Shown here piece after piece: positions 10,300-24,000 of a DNA stretch of 64,000 nucleotides. The notes under the pieces are model-generated. The model searched no databases. It worked only from the letters and a program-made list of their open reading frames with translations, and was not told the origin of the DNA. Made by a program: the position numbers and the translations under genes. Position 1 is the stretch's first letter; each line of letters begins with the position of its first letter. Source of the stretch: Odontesthes bonariensis (taxonomy: Eukaryota > Chordata > Actinopteri > Atheriniformes > Atherinopsidae); assembly GCF_027942865.1 (NCBI RefSeq), contig NC_134514.1, forward strand, positions 16,787,965 through 16,851,964. Reading direction: 5' to 3'.

Positions 10300-13200
10300 T
10301 TAGTTTGAGTCCTCCTCTGATCCTTCAATGTCCTGAAAAGTCACAGGACAAGGAGTTAGTGTCATGCAAACTGCTGTAACTTTATTTTATGGCTGATAGC
10401 GCATGGAAATCCAAAGAAGTTAATAGATAAGCCTTTCTCCTCAAATATTTAAAGTCTATTAGTTTATGAATAGATATTTCTGGGGCTTCAACAAAAGCAC
10501 AATGAGGGTATCTTTACTTTATTGGGCTTTCTTTTTTTGCAGTTTTCTTAGATTTTTCTCAATCTTTTTTTTAAATCAACTATCAAAGAAAATGATGATA
10601 TGTGATACTTTAAGGCTTTAATGTTAAGAGTTTTTTAAGGACTTACATTAGATATCTATCTATCTATGAAAATCACAGTTGCCTTTTTGTCCATTAATGC
10701 TGAATGCTTGAATGTTTTGGTGTAGCTCTACTGGCCCTTAGATAAGACAAATTTATCAGCAGTTTAGAGCACTGCTTCCCTCTACTGTATCTACTTTTTG
10801 ACTCGACAGAATGATGAATGTAGGATGAATATCTACATCAATAGCAGACAGTTTTTCTAATAACTCATTTGTCTCACCATGGGCTCCTGAGTCCTGTGGG
10901 CCATGACATGTTTCTGATACGCAGAGATGATGCAGTCTCGCCTACAATAAGAGATTTTGAAATAAAGTAGTAAGCACATTTATGCTCCATCAAAAATTTG
11001 CTCACATCATTGTTTTTCATGAGATGAAATCACTCACTTGCTAGTGATTCCTCCTCCGGGTGGAAGCCCTGCAATCTCTTCCGCTTGCAGGAATTTGATC
11101 ACATACAGAAGGTCGGGGTCCTCTTCTCTGGACCTCATCATCTGAACAATTTCTGTGAAGGGACACAGTCAAACAATAGGTGTGAAATGTGAATAGCGGT
11201 TGTCTGAAGGTTGGTGTGCTAATGGGTGAATCTGAAGGAACTCTGGCGCAGGTAGTCACCTTCCACCTTTGAATCAATCTGCTGCTCCAGCTCCGCCTCT
11301 TGCTGCAGCGCCTCCTGTGACACCTGGGGGGCGCCGGGGAAGCAGACAATGATGATGCTGATGTTATCCAAGCTGCCCTGCAGAGGGAGACAGAGCGCTT
11401 TTAATGTGATGGAGAGCACACAAATGCAGTAGGTTTATTTCAAGCACAGTTTGGGGTTCTTTACTCAAGTATTTCCATTTCAGTGAAGCAGATGTGCTCC
11501 ACTTCTTCTTCTTCTGTTCTTATATTAACTGCATACATTTGACAAATGGTATTTTGTAAATTTAAAAAAAAATATATATATTTTCCAAAATAAAATTTAA
11601 AGAAGCTAAAAGAAAACCTTTAGACGGTTGTGAATTATGACAGTCAAGTTGATTTTCCGATTTTTTTTATTTTGTATAATAGGTGGATTATCATCTCCTG
11701 ATTCTTTAGAATATTTGAGTTGAGGCAATATTTATATCACAATCTTATTAATAATTTCTAAACATGCAGTTACTTCCGCGTATGGGCTCTGGGAAGATGC
11801 ATTGCAGTGTCATAACCACAGAGCTGCAAGTAGTGAGGGTCAGAGTGCCGTGGAACATGCAGTCTTACAGCAGGTCCTGTAAGGCTTTGTTAGTGAAATA
11901 AATAGCAGCCCATGGCGGTCAGGATAAAGCCCCTGAGCTGGTGTGTGTTGAGCCATAATTCCAAGCTCTCGTCAACACATGCACACTCAGTGATAATCCC
12001 AACCAGATTTTCTTTCTCAGATCTAATGTCCCGGGATACGCTCATACAGCTATTTATAGGGCAGGTAAAGGGCTCGTCAGTGTTGAGAGAGACGGTTACT
12101 GAAAGTGTTTTAAGAAGCCCAGCAGTAGGAATCTACTTATACAAAAATAGCAGGATAATACCTTAACAACGTCACCTCGTCCCCTTCTAAATGCAAGTTT
12201 GCTCATTCATGAATTTCCTTACTGTAACAACCCCTGTCAGAAGTTCTGCTGATCTATACAACAAAATCCTACTGCTGCACATTCACATGTGATCATACAT
12301 TCAGTTCAATAGAAATTTTCCTGGGACGTTTTTGTGAGCTGCTATTTGTAGTCTGCGCTTGTGGTTGATGTTTATGAGGAAAATATGATGCACAGTTGAC
12401 AGCATAGAGTTCAACTGACACGCGGCACACTAGGATGCGCATGCGGGAACTTTGTCTTTGTCAAAATATTTAATTGCATCCACCACAATGAATCACTTCG
12501 AATGGGTAGAAAATAATCTTTTCATGATGTTTAGTTTTACATGCGGTTTGGGATACTGTTTTTTGTTGTGTTACCAATCTCTTATGAATGTCACATGGGA
12601 AGGTGTTTCTACCCCCTGTGTTGTCGTTAAAGCTGCCAAAACACAGATTTCTTATAAATTCAGCCACTGGGGATTATTTTTAAACAACACAACATTATTT
12701 TTTTTTAAATGGGCTGATATATGTTTGTGGCACTTACACAATAAGACACTTAATGTGGTCAGATTTATAATCTTATTGTTAACGTGTTCTTCATTGCTGT
12801 TTCCCTGTTTAGGAGCAATATTATGAAACTATCAAGCTGATCTTAATGACACTTTGAGTAGATGTGGGGCATGGGCAAAGGGAAAAAAAGAAATATTACA
12901 TTTTGAATCAGGTTTGCATAATTTTCTTTAGAATAACTAAATGAAGCATTGGTTTTGGTGGAGGGTGCACTCTTCGAATGCCCTCATTGTTCTCTGATAA
13001 AACAGTTCCTGATTTACGTAAAAGCACTGACAGATTTGCCTTTGCTCTCTTGTTTATTTGTCTAAAACTGTGCTCAACACTCCTTACGCTCATTGTATAA
13101 TATATAGATTACAAATGATATCCATGACACAAGTTGGTAATAATTAAACCTTTTGTAGGTGCCTTTATGCTGTGTGTTACTGCCAAAACATGGGGCTGTT

Positions 13201-15089
13201 TTCTTGATAAAACATTTGCAATATATGCCAGAATTTTCATCTTGCTCATTCAAATCGCTTGCTGCTTGATTTTATTCAGCCACCCAATCACAAAGATCGA
13301 GGACGAACATGTGTCGGTATACTCCACTTTAATTGTTTTGATTTTTCTTATTTAGAGTGGTGGCCTGACGTCTCACCTTATATAGGCAAAGGTCAATGAC
13401 TTGGGTACAAATCTCTCTCAGGTCGTCGCACACCTGCAGACGGCTGCGCACAAAGGCGCACAGTTCCTCATTCCCAATGGCATCCCAAACACCATCACAT
13501 GCCAGAATCAGGAACTCATCTTCAGGTGTCCTCTCTATCTCGTACACCTCTGGCTCTGGTGACACGAGTTGCTCCGTCTGTGGTCTCCAGTCCACTTCCT
13601 TGAAGTCAAAGTCTCCCAGTGCTCTGGAAACAGCCAGCGAGCCATTGATTCGCTGCAGGGTCACTGAGCCTCCAGCGTTCTGGATCCTCTCTTTTTCTCT
13701 GGGGTTAAATGGCTTGTGGTCCTCTGTGTAGAAGACCACTTTGCCATTATGGCTGAGCAGGGTGCGCGAGTCCCCACAGTTGATAAAGTAAACGTGGCGT
13801 GGGGAAATCATCACAGCTGCCGCAGTGGTGCCGCTTCTGTCCCAGTTGTCTTGACGAGTCATTTTGTGCATGTGACGATCAATGTCAAGGAAGCCTTCAC
13901 GGATCCCCTCCTTCACCTGCTCAGGGTCCTCGTTCACATTGACCCCACCTGTTTAAGAGAAATTTTTGACTTGAATATAGATTTGTACCCTTTTACATCT
14001 TACATCTTGTATTGTATTGTATGTACTTGTGGAATGCCAATAACTGTTGATCATTTAATAGCAATTAAGCTGCAAATTCAGATAATTAAAAGTTAGATTG
14101 CAACTAAAACAAATGATCTCCTTCTTGTTGCTACAGTAAGAGAAACATAGCAGATTGACTGGCCATATTGAATCAAGAAATACTCTGAAAGATGTCTCTT
14201 TCAGAGGTTTTCAGAATGTCACTGTGTCCAAAACTCTATGAATCATCCACTGTATGCTTATGTGGGGCACGTGTCACATTACATAATCTCACCCTTAACA
14301 CTGTATCGCTTTCTCTTTGCTTGTCCTTGATAATCTATATGTATTATTCAAGTCCATTCCCTCCTATTCAAAGTGTTTGTTTATGCACATTTGTCATAGA
14401 TATTTACTGTAACACCACATTTTACAAGTGCGACATATTTTTCTGGAACTAGACATACTGTACATCTTTTGATGTAACTGTGTTACAATATTTGACACCC
14501 CAAATTAGTTCTACCTTGCGTGATGTTATATTACATTTTCTTGTTAGATAAGTAAGCACATTTGAGATTAGTTTTATATTGATCTGAGACCTGTTCATTT
14601 CTTCCAAATAATCAAGATAATACGTTTTTAGATATATTTAACTACACTAAGAATTATATAGTCGTGACATAATTGTCGTGTACCTGTTGCCAGGATATGA
14701 TCCAACAGGTTTCTGGAGCAATACTGTGCCACTGTGACGCCTGCATGTCCATCAAAAACAGCAAAGTACGACCAGTCTTCCAGGTTTCCACTCATCTGAG
14801 GCATGCACGTGTGGGCGTCTTCCATCTGAGCCCTCCAGCCCTGCATGCTTGCCACAGCATAGTTCAACCCTGAATTGGATCCCCCTTCTGACACGTGCTT
14901 CTCCAAGATGGGACGCTCCAGGTAAGGGCTTGGCAGCGAGTCGTCCTCATCCAAATTGTCCTCCTCTCCGAACCCTCCCTCCCTGGATCCCCCTTTGAAA
15001 AAGAATGTTACCATCTTCTCGGTTTCTTTTACCAGCTGGCGGAGGAAGGAGGGCACCTCCACATTGCTCGCACGCCTGGCCGTCCTCAT
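10300..15089 (-). CDS. ppm1n: PP2C-family Ser/Thr phosphatase, PPM1N-like
   Basis: Mn/Mg-dependent protein phosphatase of the PPM1A/PPM1B/PPM1N group, which removes phosphate from Ser/Thr residues. Coding exons on the minus strand: 14684-15089, 13377-13948, 11260-11377, 11038-11152, 10878-10941, 10300-10332. Phases agree and total 435 residues; human PPM1N has 430. Motifs in order: [10 protein letters not shown] (residues 85-93), VFDGHAG (111-117), [10 protein letters not shown] (172-181), NCGDSR (192-197), [15 protein letters not shown] (238-252), ACDGVWD (285-291), GSLDN (327-331). The metal-binding acidic residues are all present, so it should be active. The C-terminal helical part ([20 protein letters not shown], then [12 protein letters not shown]) matches PPM1N. 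An acidic stretch ([10 protein letters not shown], residues 41-50) follows the basic N-terminus. No N-terminal Gly for myristoylation is evident from this start. rtn2 lies head to head with it, as in human 19q13.32, which favours PPM1N over PPM1A/B. Confidence 0.93.
11378..13376 (-). other. ppm1n: ppm1n intron, about 2 kb
   Basis: Intron between the main catalytic exon (ending ...LCLYK) and the GSLDN exon. AT-rich; no exon or repeat that I can name. Confidence 0.6.
13949..14683 (-). other. ppm1n: ppm1n first coding intron
   Basis: Intron with donor ACAG|GTACAC and acceptor TTAAACAG|GTGGGG. It splits the Gly codon after ILAT. No other feature seen. Confidence 0.7.
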
Positions 15090-15199
15090 CACTCCACGGA
15101 GCCTATGCTCAAGCTTCCTGCTGGACCTGGCAACAGCCCTTTTCCTTCTAGTGCCTCTCCTCCGGCCGTGTGTTTTCCTCAACAGGTCCAGGGCAACAG
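15090..15199 (-). other. ppm1n: Open 5' part of the first ppm1n coding exon; start uncertain
   Basis: The reading frame stays open upstream of the ATG at 15089 with a very basic sequence (KTHGRRRGTRRKRAV). It runs to a likely acceptor: a long T run, then ...ggcacag, with the exon beginning at about 15199. There is no ATG in this stretch. It is either 5' UTR after an upstream noncoding exon, or it joins an unseen coding exon and extends the protein by about 36 residues. I chose 15089 because [13 protein letters not shown] leads straight into conserved sequence. Confidence 0.4.
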
Positions 15200-18024
15200 C
15201 TGTGCCAGCCCAAGCAGGTAAAAAAAAAAAAAAAGCAACAAGTAAGATGCTGTTTAGTGAAATACAATGATTTTGTATCAGAAGAGATCAGGGCAACTTG
15301 TTCTTCTTTTACCCGACTTGTAAACCCATCATCCACGATCCTCTTTTTATAACTTTATATTGAAACTTCAGGGTGCTTCTCTCTCTGCTGGTTGTGTTTT
15401 CTTGTCTTCCTCCTTCTCTTCTTTCCCTCCTGCTCTGTTAGTCCCACTTTTGCAGTAGCTAATCTGTTTGTGTTGATTTATCCCTCTTCTTTGCTCCACC
15501 CACTCTCCTCCCTGTTTTAACACTGCTGGATAATCCCCGGGCCAATAAGCCAGCGCAAATAACCTGCGTCTTGACGTATGTATGGATTATGAGCCGAACA
15601 TTGTGCGCAATGTATAGGAATCCCCTTCTGTGTCTTGCACGTCTGTATGGGGATTATCTGCACGATTCATTATATATTTTTTATTAATTGATTCAGCATT
15701 TTGCTATATTTAGTGTATAATCGCAGTCATCAAGTTGCTACTGCAACACTGCCTTTGCTTCTCTGGAACAAGAATAGGACTTTGAAACATAGTTATCTAT
15801 GCAATATGTTTGATACAATGGACCCTGAGTTTTCCAACCATGTTAAACCTACAACCTCTTCACAAAGTTGGATTACTGCTCTGACACTTGAGCATGTGCT
15901 CATTTTCAGGAAGTGTTTTAAAAGTTAAGAATAAACTTTTAAACACAGCCTTTAAAAGGAGTCCCACAAAAAAATGAACATTTGATCATCATGTCTACAT
16001 AGCCATTGGTATCTGTGGCTACTACATATCATACTTCATATTACATATTACTGATCTTGACTTGAAGAAGGTACTATTGTCATAAGTGAACAAGGGGAGT
16101 ATGAAATATGCACATTTCAATTAATAGTGTTAGAAAATACTTTTGACGGGTTTCAGTGGCATAAATCTTCCAGCCCAAAAACTTACTTATAGGCTTATAG
16201 AAAAAAATATATATAAAGACAAAGGGTTGCAAAGTAGGACATGTGTCTCGTGCCTCACTTAAACCATTTGGCCCCACCTAGGTTGACCTTGAAGTGAGGA
16301 TGTTTTGTCACAGGTTGGAGACAGTTGATTTTGTAAACCTGGATATCGATTTTCTAATAATACTTCAAAAAAGCAAAATTATAAATCTAAATTTTGTTCG
16401 ACGATTATAGAATGAAAAAGCCATTTGGTGCCCTGCACGTTCAGATTGAAAACTGCATTTGTGTAATGTATATCGCCACTAACCTGTTCTATGCGCGACT
16501 GCTGACCCCATGTCATCAAAGCATGCCAGTTTTGAGTCTGAATCTTATTAACTTTTGTGTATTTGTAGTTACTGACCTGATTGAATGGTGTTAAGGACTA
16601 TATGTGACACTGTTCTTATCCAGCTGTAAATAGGACTAAACCTATAATCAACTCTTGCTGGTCTCTGCCGACAGTCCACCATGGTACTTGTGTTTGTTTA
16701 CTTTGACTGCGCATGCACATAGCGAACAGGTCACACAGGCGGTGACCGTCATGTGACTCTGTTGTTGAAACATGATTCAATATATAGGGGTTTTTTTAAC
16801 GTCAGTATAGAATTGCTGAATCGATCCAGCTGATTGGTAGCAACTGTCTCGCAGCAGGGACATGCACAATGAGGAGTTGTGTCCAAAAAATGACACCATG
16901 TAATGGATTAATGTGCATTATTGATCGCTTCTGTCGAAGCTTTAGAACAGCAGCCATCATTGTTCATCACCTGTGCTGTCTGTCTGAATGCATTGATCGA
17001 TAAGCTCATTAAAGCAAGAGTGGATCTATGATTTAAGATTGTGTATTTTATCAAATTGATTAGTTGCCTGTATATTGTTATGGTATGCAGACTCACATAC
17101 ATTCTGTCAGATGCAACACGTGCTGTTTGAAATGATGTTTTCACCATAGAAGTAACATAAATTAGCAAGTGATTCAAATCAGTACATGGGCCTCATTGTG
17201 AATGAATTGTCAGAGTTCATTTTCTGTCATCCAGGCACTAAAAATACAACGTGCTGTGATTTTCATCAGTTTTTAAAACATTTTACAAGATGGATGTAGA
17301 TATGAGTATGAGCGTACAAACATCATCTGATGCACTTTGGTGAATTTGGCAATGTGGAGTGAGACAGAAGAGGCCAAACACATGTTTTTTCTTTAGTTTT
17401 TGACACTTGCAGGATCCGCTTTATAACTACACGCCGCTGCCCCCTACTTGTGACTGTTAGACAGTCAGACCCTTTATATTAATGCAGCGTTTGTAGTTCA
17501 TTTTGGCTGCGTTTTTTGTGTATAGACTATATCAATAGTAATGTATGAGAGACTGGAGAAGGAATAACTTACACTGTGAACAAAACCATGCTTTCTGTTT
17601 TGTTTTATATTTAACTGACATTTCTGCCAGTTCCTTTTAAACTGTAGATTCTCATGATTTACATTATCACTCCCATCTTCCATCCTGCTCCTATAAGACC
17701 CTGAGTTGAGGCCACGTGATTGGCTTTGAATGGAGGATGAGAACAGGCTCACACAGACACTTGTGCATCTCTCCCTTTGCTGTAGTGCACGCTCCTACCG
17801 CTGCAGCGATGCAAGAGGAGATGACGGGGGGAGGGAGCAGAGGGGACGATGGTGGAGTGAGGCAGGGCGGGGCTGCTGAGTGACAGAGGCAGGAGAAGGA
17901 GGAAGCCGCTCAACAGACAACCAAAAAAACAGGGAGGAGGAGGAGGAAGAGGAGGAAGAGTGAATACACAGGACGTGAGTGCCGGCAGCTGAGGAGGGAG
18001 GGGTGGGGGGGGCTTCCAGACTGG
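15200..18024. promoter_or_regulatory. Shared upstream region between divergent ppm1n and rtn2
   Basis: About 2.8 kb separating two head-to-head genes. The left end (15360-15500) is CT-rich. The right end (17790-18010) is GC-rich and purine-rich, with GGA repeats around 17934-17960, and is the likely rtn2 core promoter and 5' UTR. No TATA box stands out at either gene. The middle is AT-rich with no exon seen. Confidence 0.45.
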
Positions 18025-18045
18025 ATGGGCCCAGCAATGCCTTGA
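18025..18045 (+). promoter_or_regulatory. rtn2: Short upstream ORF before the rtn2 start
   Basis: ATG at 18025 encodes MGPAMP then TGA at 18043-18045. The A of that stop begins another out-of-frame ATG at 18045 (TGATG), only 7 bases before the rtn2 ATG at 18052. If the transcript starts upstream of 18025, both would affect initiation. Confidence 0.5.
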
Positions 18046-18051
18046 TGGATT

Positions 18052-21000
18052 ATGGGCCAGGTTTTAGGATTCTCCCACTGCCGTGAGTTTTTTGTGTTTT
18101 GTTTCCATCTGTGCTTGTAGCCTGCAGGTCTGCATGTGTTTATCTCACTGTGCCGTTGTAATATATATTCCAGCTCAGCATCTTTTCTTGCTAACTGCTG
18201 TGAGCATCGTGTGTGTTAGCTCTCCCCCTCTTCCTCTCTCCTGCTCCTACCTTTATTAAACACATGGCTGGATGGATGGAGGGCTGCAGCACAGTAGCAG
18301 GCTTTCCCCATTGTTGTTATATTGCTTTGACTGGCAACAGTGTGTTTGGCTGCGTACTCGGAGCCTTTGCAGGCAGGCAAGTCAGGATTGCAAGTTGTTT
18401 TTCCCTGAAAGCTTCTATTGTGCTGTCATATTTGTGTTTTATTTGATCTTTTTGTCACTGTTCAGTTAATCTAATCTACAGATAGGCAAGGGTTGAGTGT
18501 TTGCTCGCATTCACACTTGTGCAGAACAGAATATGCACTACCTGGTTGATTTTTAAGCTAATGTCATGTTGGCTATCTAATGTAGATAAGGCTGATTACT
18601 GCTGCCAAAAACGACTCACAATGGAATGACCTACAGTGTGCAGCCTAAAAGTGACGAACACATAGTTTTACAGCATGTTCACTGTCATGTTAGAATGTAC
18701 AGACATTAATATTTCTTGGTCTTATCAGTATATTTGATGTGAAATACAGTGAATTCATAGATCTCAACATGAACAGTGTTTATCAGGACTGGAGCGTTGT
18801 TGCTTATCAATTGTACACCTGTACTGAATGTTTATGGGGAAGACTCTTTCGAATAATGTGATTAATCTTTTAATGTTTTCATGTAGATTTATGTAAAACT
18901 GTTTTCTTACAGAGGAATATGGCTCTGTGGCATCCACTCCAGACTCAACGCCTCCGTGCACCGATGGTAAGAAGCATTCAACACTCTTTCCATCCATCCA
19001 CTAAGATATTTAGTGAGTTCAGCTAAACACAGCTGTCATGTGGCTGCTGTAAAACTAGGGACGAAGGTCCACGTAAGTAAGAATAGAGGTGCCTTTATAT
19101 TTTTGGAAGTAGAGCGGCTTTTCCTTTTTTTTTTCTTCCATCTTCACCTTTTTCAGCACACTTTTCTCTCAGTGAGAAAACCTGGATGCTTTCATCTGTT
19201 CATCTATTTATCAAACGCAAACTTGCTCTCTGTGCAGCACTGAACTGCTAAATGTTGTGAATTGCTCCTGGCCTTTTTTTTGTCTTAATTTTTTTCTTTT
19301 TCTCTTTGTATTGTGGTGACTGCCTGTATTGTTTTGTCTCTATCTCTATCCAGGCGGTAATGAAGAGTCAGAGATGTATGACCTTCAAACGGCCAGAGAG
19401 TGGTCTGACGATGAGGAGGCGGGAGATGGAGATCCGGATGATGATGAGGGACTGGCTTCATCCCCCTCCATCTGGGGGACCCCCCGTCAGAACTCCTTTG
19501 AGCTGACTTTCTCTTATATCGCAATCGCAGAGGCCGAGGCGGTTGGAGCTTCAAGGCACCATCGTGAGCGACGCAGGGGCCCTCGGGGAAGTCGCACTCC
19601 CTTGATCCGAACAGACACCCTGGAAACACTGTTGGACTCCCCTGATGTTGACTGGGACCCGCAAGCTTTCCTCAATCAAGAGGAAGAAGAGGAAGCATTA
19701 GAGAGGAGAGAGCAGGAGAGGGTCGAAGCGAGGACAGCGAGCCCTGTTGGACGAAGGGTCGGGGAGCAAACTCAGACTATCACAATTCAGCCCTCTACCC
19801 AAAACCTGGACCCAGGAAGTCGAGGGGGAGACACAGGAGTCCAAAGAGGGGAGAGCACGAGCCACACTGTCCAACCTCCTTCTCCAACCCAGACAGCCCA
19901 GCAACAGAGCCCTTCACAGATGATTCAGGGTGAGAAATAGGAGATATACACACAGTGATGTAACATATTGAAAGACTAAAAGAACTAGTGTCTGGGAAAA
20001 AATGATGATTTACTTTGTTCACTTTTGATAGATTCTCAACCATATTAAGTTTTACACCACTTGAAAATTACTTTCAATTTTATTTACAGTGGGTAATTTA
20101 CAATTATTTCCTTAATTCAACATCAGACATTCAATTTACTAAATCATTCTGCTAACATGGCTGTCATCAATTTTGGCAATCAACCTACTAAAACATGGTT
20201 TTCTTTCCAAAATTCTCTAAAATGTACTGATGAAATTGCATAGCTGGATTGTCTTAATTTGACAAAGTTCGAGTTTTATGCAGTTTAATTGGTTGTTGCA
20301 CTGATGAGGAGTGTCTCTAAATGAGCATAACGAGTAGTTTACCTCAGGTCTGACAGGAATCCTTTAGCCCTCCATTTCAGGCACTGCAATCATTTTATCA
20401 AACCTTTAAGGCCAAGAGCTAATCATAAAGCCTGCCATATAATGATGTTTTTCCTAAGCCGTATGTTGTTCAAATTGGCACAGAAGCACAAATAATGACT
20501 TTAGTGATGCGTGAATGCAAAAGTCGGGGAATTATTTGAAAAAGGGCCGAGAAGAATTGTATTCTATATTTTTACCAAAATGGTCATATATTCTTGATAA
20601 TGTAGCTGATGTCACACCTGGCTAAACAGACCATAAATCTAAAACATGCTACATGATTCTGTACTTCTGGCTTGAAGTAATCCCTGGGACCAAATCAACA
20701 TTTACAGAGAGCAGTATTTTTAAAAGTAATGCACCTTTTTTATTTAGTTTGCAGTCTTGTAGATGTGATTTAATAGGGACGTCATCACTATAGTGACATC
20801 ATCTTCTGGTTACCAGCAGCAGCTGCTTCACCAACCCCTGAGCCTGAGTCTCCCATCACCAGGGAAACCATTTCAGTCAAGCTGCTCACATCACCCAGAG
20901 GCCCACCGTGCTCGTCACCCGCTGTCATTGGCCTTAACTCTCAGGAACAGCGGGTCAGCGATCACTGGTTTTCAGCACTTAACCTAACAGAGGACCCAAC

Positions 21001-24000
21001 AGTATGCACCTACATAGCAGGTACAAGATTATTACCTCTTTATCTTTAAATTAGTTTATTTCTTTGGCTATTGTCCATTTTCCTCCCACTATCTCTTCGT
21101 CTTTGTCTTCTTGCTCAGAGAGATCCTTTCACTCAGCTCACAAATCAATACTCCAATCAAAGATAATATCAGATTTCACGCTCAACGTGTACCTTCAAGA
21201 GCAGGCAGACAAAGATAGACGACCAGACGTCCTCGTTGCTCATTATGTCTCCATAGTAACTCTCTCTCTGTGTTGGGATTTATGAAAAGATCGGCTAATT
21301 TGGGAGAAAACATTCCTGGCTTTGGCAGACTTTTTAGACAACATCAGAGCTGATAGTCGTGTGTACCCCTGTTTGAAACACACAGAAAGAGAGATGTGTG
21401 TGTGTGGGGGAAGTTTCTGTTTGTTGGCACTGTAAGAGTGAGGGAGGAAGAAATAAAGGCAGCACGAAAGATAAGATTCTGTCTTCCAGCGTGATGGCAC
21501 TTTAAGTGGACGGGTTGCAAAAGTCAGAATGGAGCTGGGTCTTATTTTAGTGGATGAAGGAGGGCTGTAAACCCCTGTTGATGAATGTGTGGTCAGGCTG
21601 ATGACAGAGTTTAGGGTGTCCTGAATAAATAACTCACATATTTTTCTGTGGTTGGAAAAAAAAATTCCTTTTTTTCCCTACACAGCCTATAAACAAGAAC
21701 ACATATTTTGGCAGGTGGATTATATTAGAAAAAAAACTCCTTTTAGTTCCATTAAGTTGATCATTTTTGTAACCAAAATACATGTGTTTTTGCACTTAAC
21801 TGCACAGTATTTCTTCTCAACTGACAGATTAAGTCACTCTGGTGACAATCCTTTATTAAGCTGCTTTCAGAACCCTGAATCACTGCCACTACCTCCGATT
21901 TTTGCACAGCTCAAATGCATGAACAGTGCAATCAAAAGCATTTTGGAAGTCAGAATTAAGCTTTTTGGTCAGCAGAATTTTCAAGTACTATGAAAACATG
22001 TATAGACTGACTGGGATTTTGCTTTGTGACGTGATAGAAAATCAAGTCTGGCTCTTCTGTTTCAAGGGTTGAATGACTCTTGAATATGAACACAAATCCT
22101 GATCTGATCCTAATGGAAAATTCTGATGTGATTTTTTAACTTACGTGAAATGATAATCGAGTTTGAAAATAAAGTGGCATATTTGTAAATCTTCTCTTCA
22201 TGTTTGAGGCTCAGACAATCTTTAAGAGTGGTGGGCGGTGCTGTAAACAAGATTATTTTGGGCTGTCAGGCTTTTGGACTGCTGAGCAAGCAGTGGGTGG
22301 CCAAAAACAGCTCAGAGGGGCTAAGGGAGCACAGCAGGGACGCAGAGAGGTACCGAGGGTGTGAGGGGAGACACTGGAGCGTCGACTGAAATGACCAATA
22401 AAGGTGAGACCTTTTGGATTCAACCTAAAACTGGATAATAATGCTCCAATGTAGTAGAAGTGCAGGTGCTGACTCACCATGTTTAAGTGATAGTTGTGTT
22501 CAATTCAATTCAAAACAAAAAGAGCAAAGCAGGAGATTTGAGTTTGACCTGATCGTGATTTGTTGTCATCTTAAGTAGCAAACTCTTACGTTTAGTCACT
22601 TTGGTTTAGTGGAGTAAAGGCCAGTGTGTCAGGGGACTGTGGGGGGGGGGGGACCGAGCAGTCTTTTCTCTTGCCTTTCTCTGATCAATATACAAGCCGA
22701 GTCTCTGGAAATGGCAGCTTTGACCAGCTGCAGGTTTGTTTGACTTCAGACTGATAAGCTGCTCAGAAGTGACTGGGTAGTCCCTCTATCAGTAGCCTTC
22801 ATTAGAATGAGCACCTGCCATTCAAATGAGTCTAAACTTTGCTGTTGGCAGATGGTAGCTATGGTGTGTAATAATTTGCCAGCTGGGTTCTCTTAGATTG
22901 AAGTATTTCCGCTTTAGGCTGAACAGCTGCTACGCGCAGAGACGTTTCAGGCTGTACAAGTATCTTGGGTTTCTTTGTGATCGAGCTGACGTCGCCTGAG
23001 TGAAGTGAAATCTGTGTTTAGCTTAGAATTAACTGGTTTAATGTGGGCTGACGTAAAGCTGAAATCAGCCACATTGTTCATGTTCTTATTGGTTCACAGA
23101 GTGGATTCTTAGTCAATTGCTTGATCATAAAAGAAAAAGGATTAGTACACTGAAATCCTGCCTCTTTGATCTTTACACTGCCTCACCCCAGCAGTTCATT
23201 TGCAGCGAACTTCAAATGCATATAAGTAGTCATTAGATCCAAATTACTGCTCGCTTGGATAGATGCAACAGCAACAAAGAAGTGTTATTGAAATTAATTG
23301 AAAGTGCAGCTTGTTACCATAGAATACCAGTTTATGATCCATACAGTGTGTGACAGCTCATGTAAGGCTGGAAAGAAGAAAAAAGTAGGATTAGATGTAT
23401 TTTTTTACTGAGGGTAAGATCCAGGGATCAATACCAGTCCTCATAAGTTTAATTTATCTTCATAGTTTAGAAGGCATACTGGAAACAGGAGGAAATAGCG
23501 GGCCTGGTACAAACCACCTCTGTAGCTCCCTGAAAAACTTGCTATTCTGTTTGTTTTAAAGAGCTAATAATATGCTCATGGACAAGTTTATAATTCTAAT
23601 TTTAGGACCCTTTTACTCATGCACTGCTTTTCCATTAATCTTGTGGCAGCTGAGACATGTCGTCGTCATGAATGAATGATGCTGCTTTTTTGCAGCATAC
23701 TGAGATTACTTTAGACCTTGCAACATATTCTTACTTTCAACATAGCACAAGTGTGAACTGCTGCAGACACATTAACGGACACACAGAGCAGCGGTGGGTT
23801 AATCCGACATTTGATCGACTGTTTAGAGGGAATCCGACAGCTCTCAATATTAGATGGGTAAATAACAGCACTGTTCAAACTCTTTCTTTGCCGTGATTGT
23901 ATCTACAGTAACTACAGTCTTTTCTCAGCATCTGAGATAAAATGAACAAGAGAAAACAGTTTTAACTGTAGCTGCAGCTTCTGCTCTCTATCTGACCAGA

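Noticed and set aside
13396-14096. Open frames on the plus strand across the ppm1n catalytic exon (111 and 126 codons)
   Set aside because: They are antisense to exons with clear PP2C motifs, and their translations match nothing.
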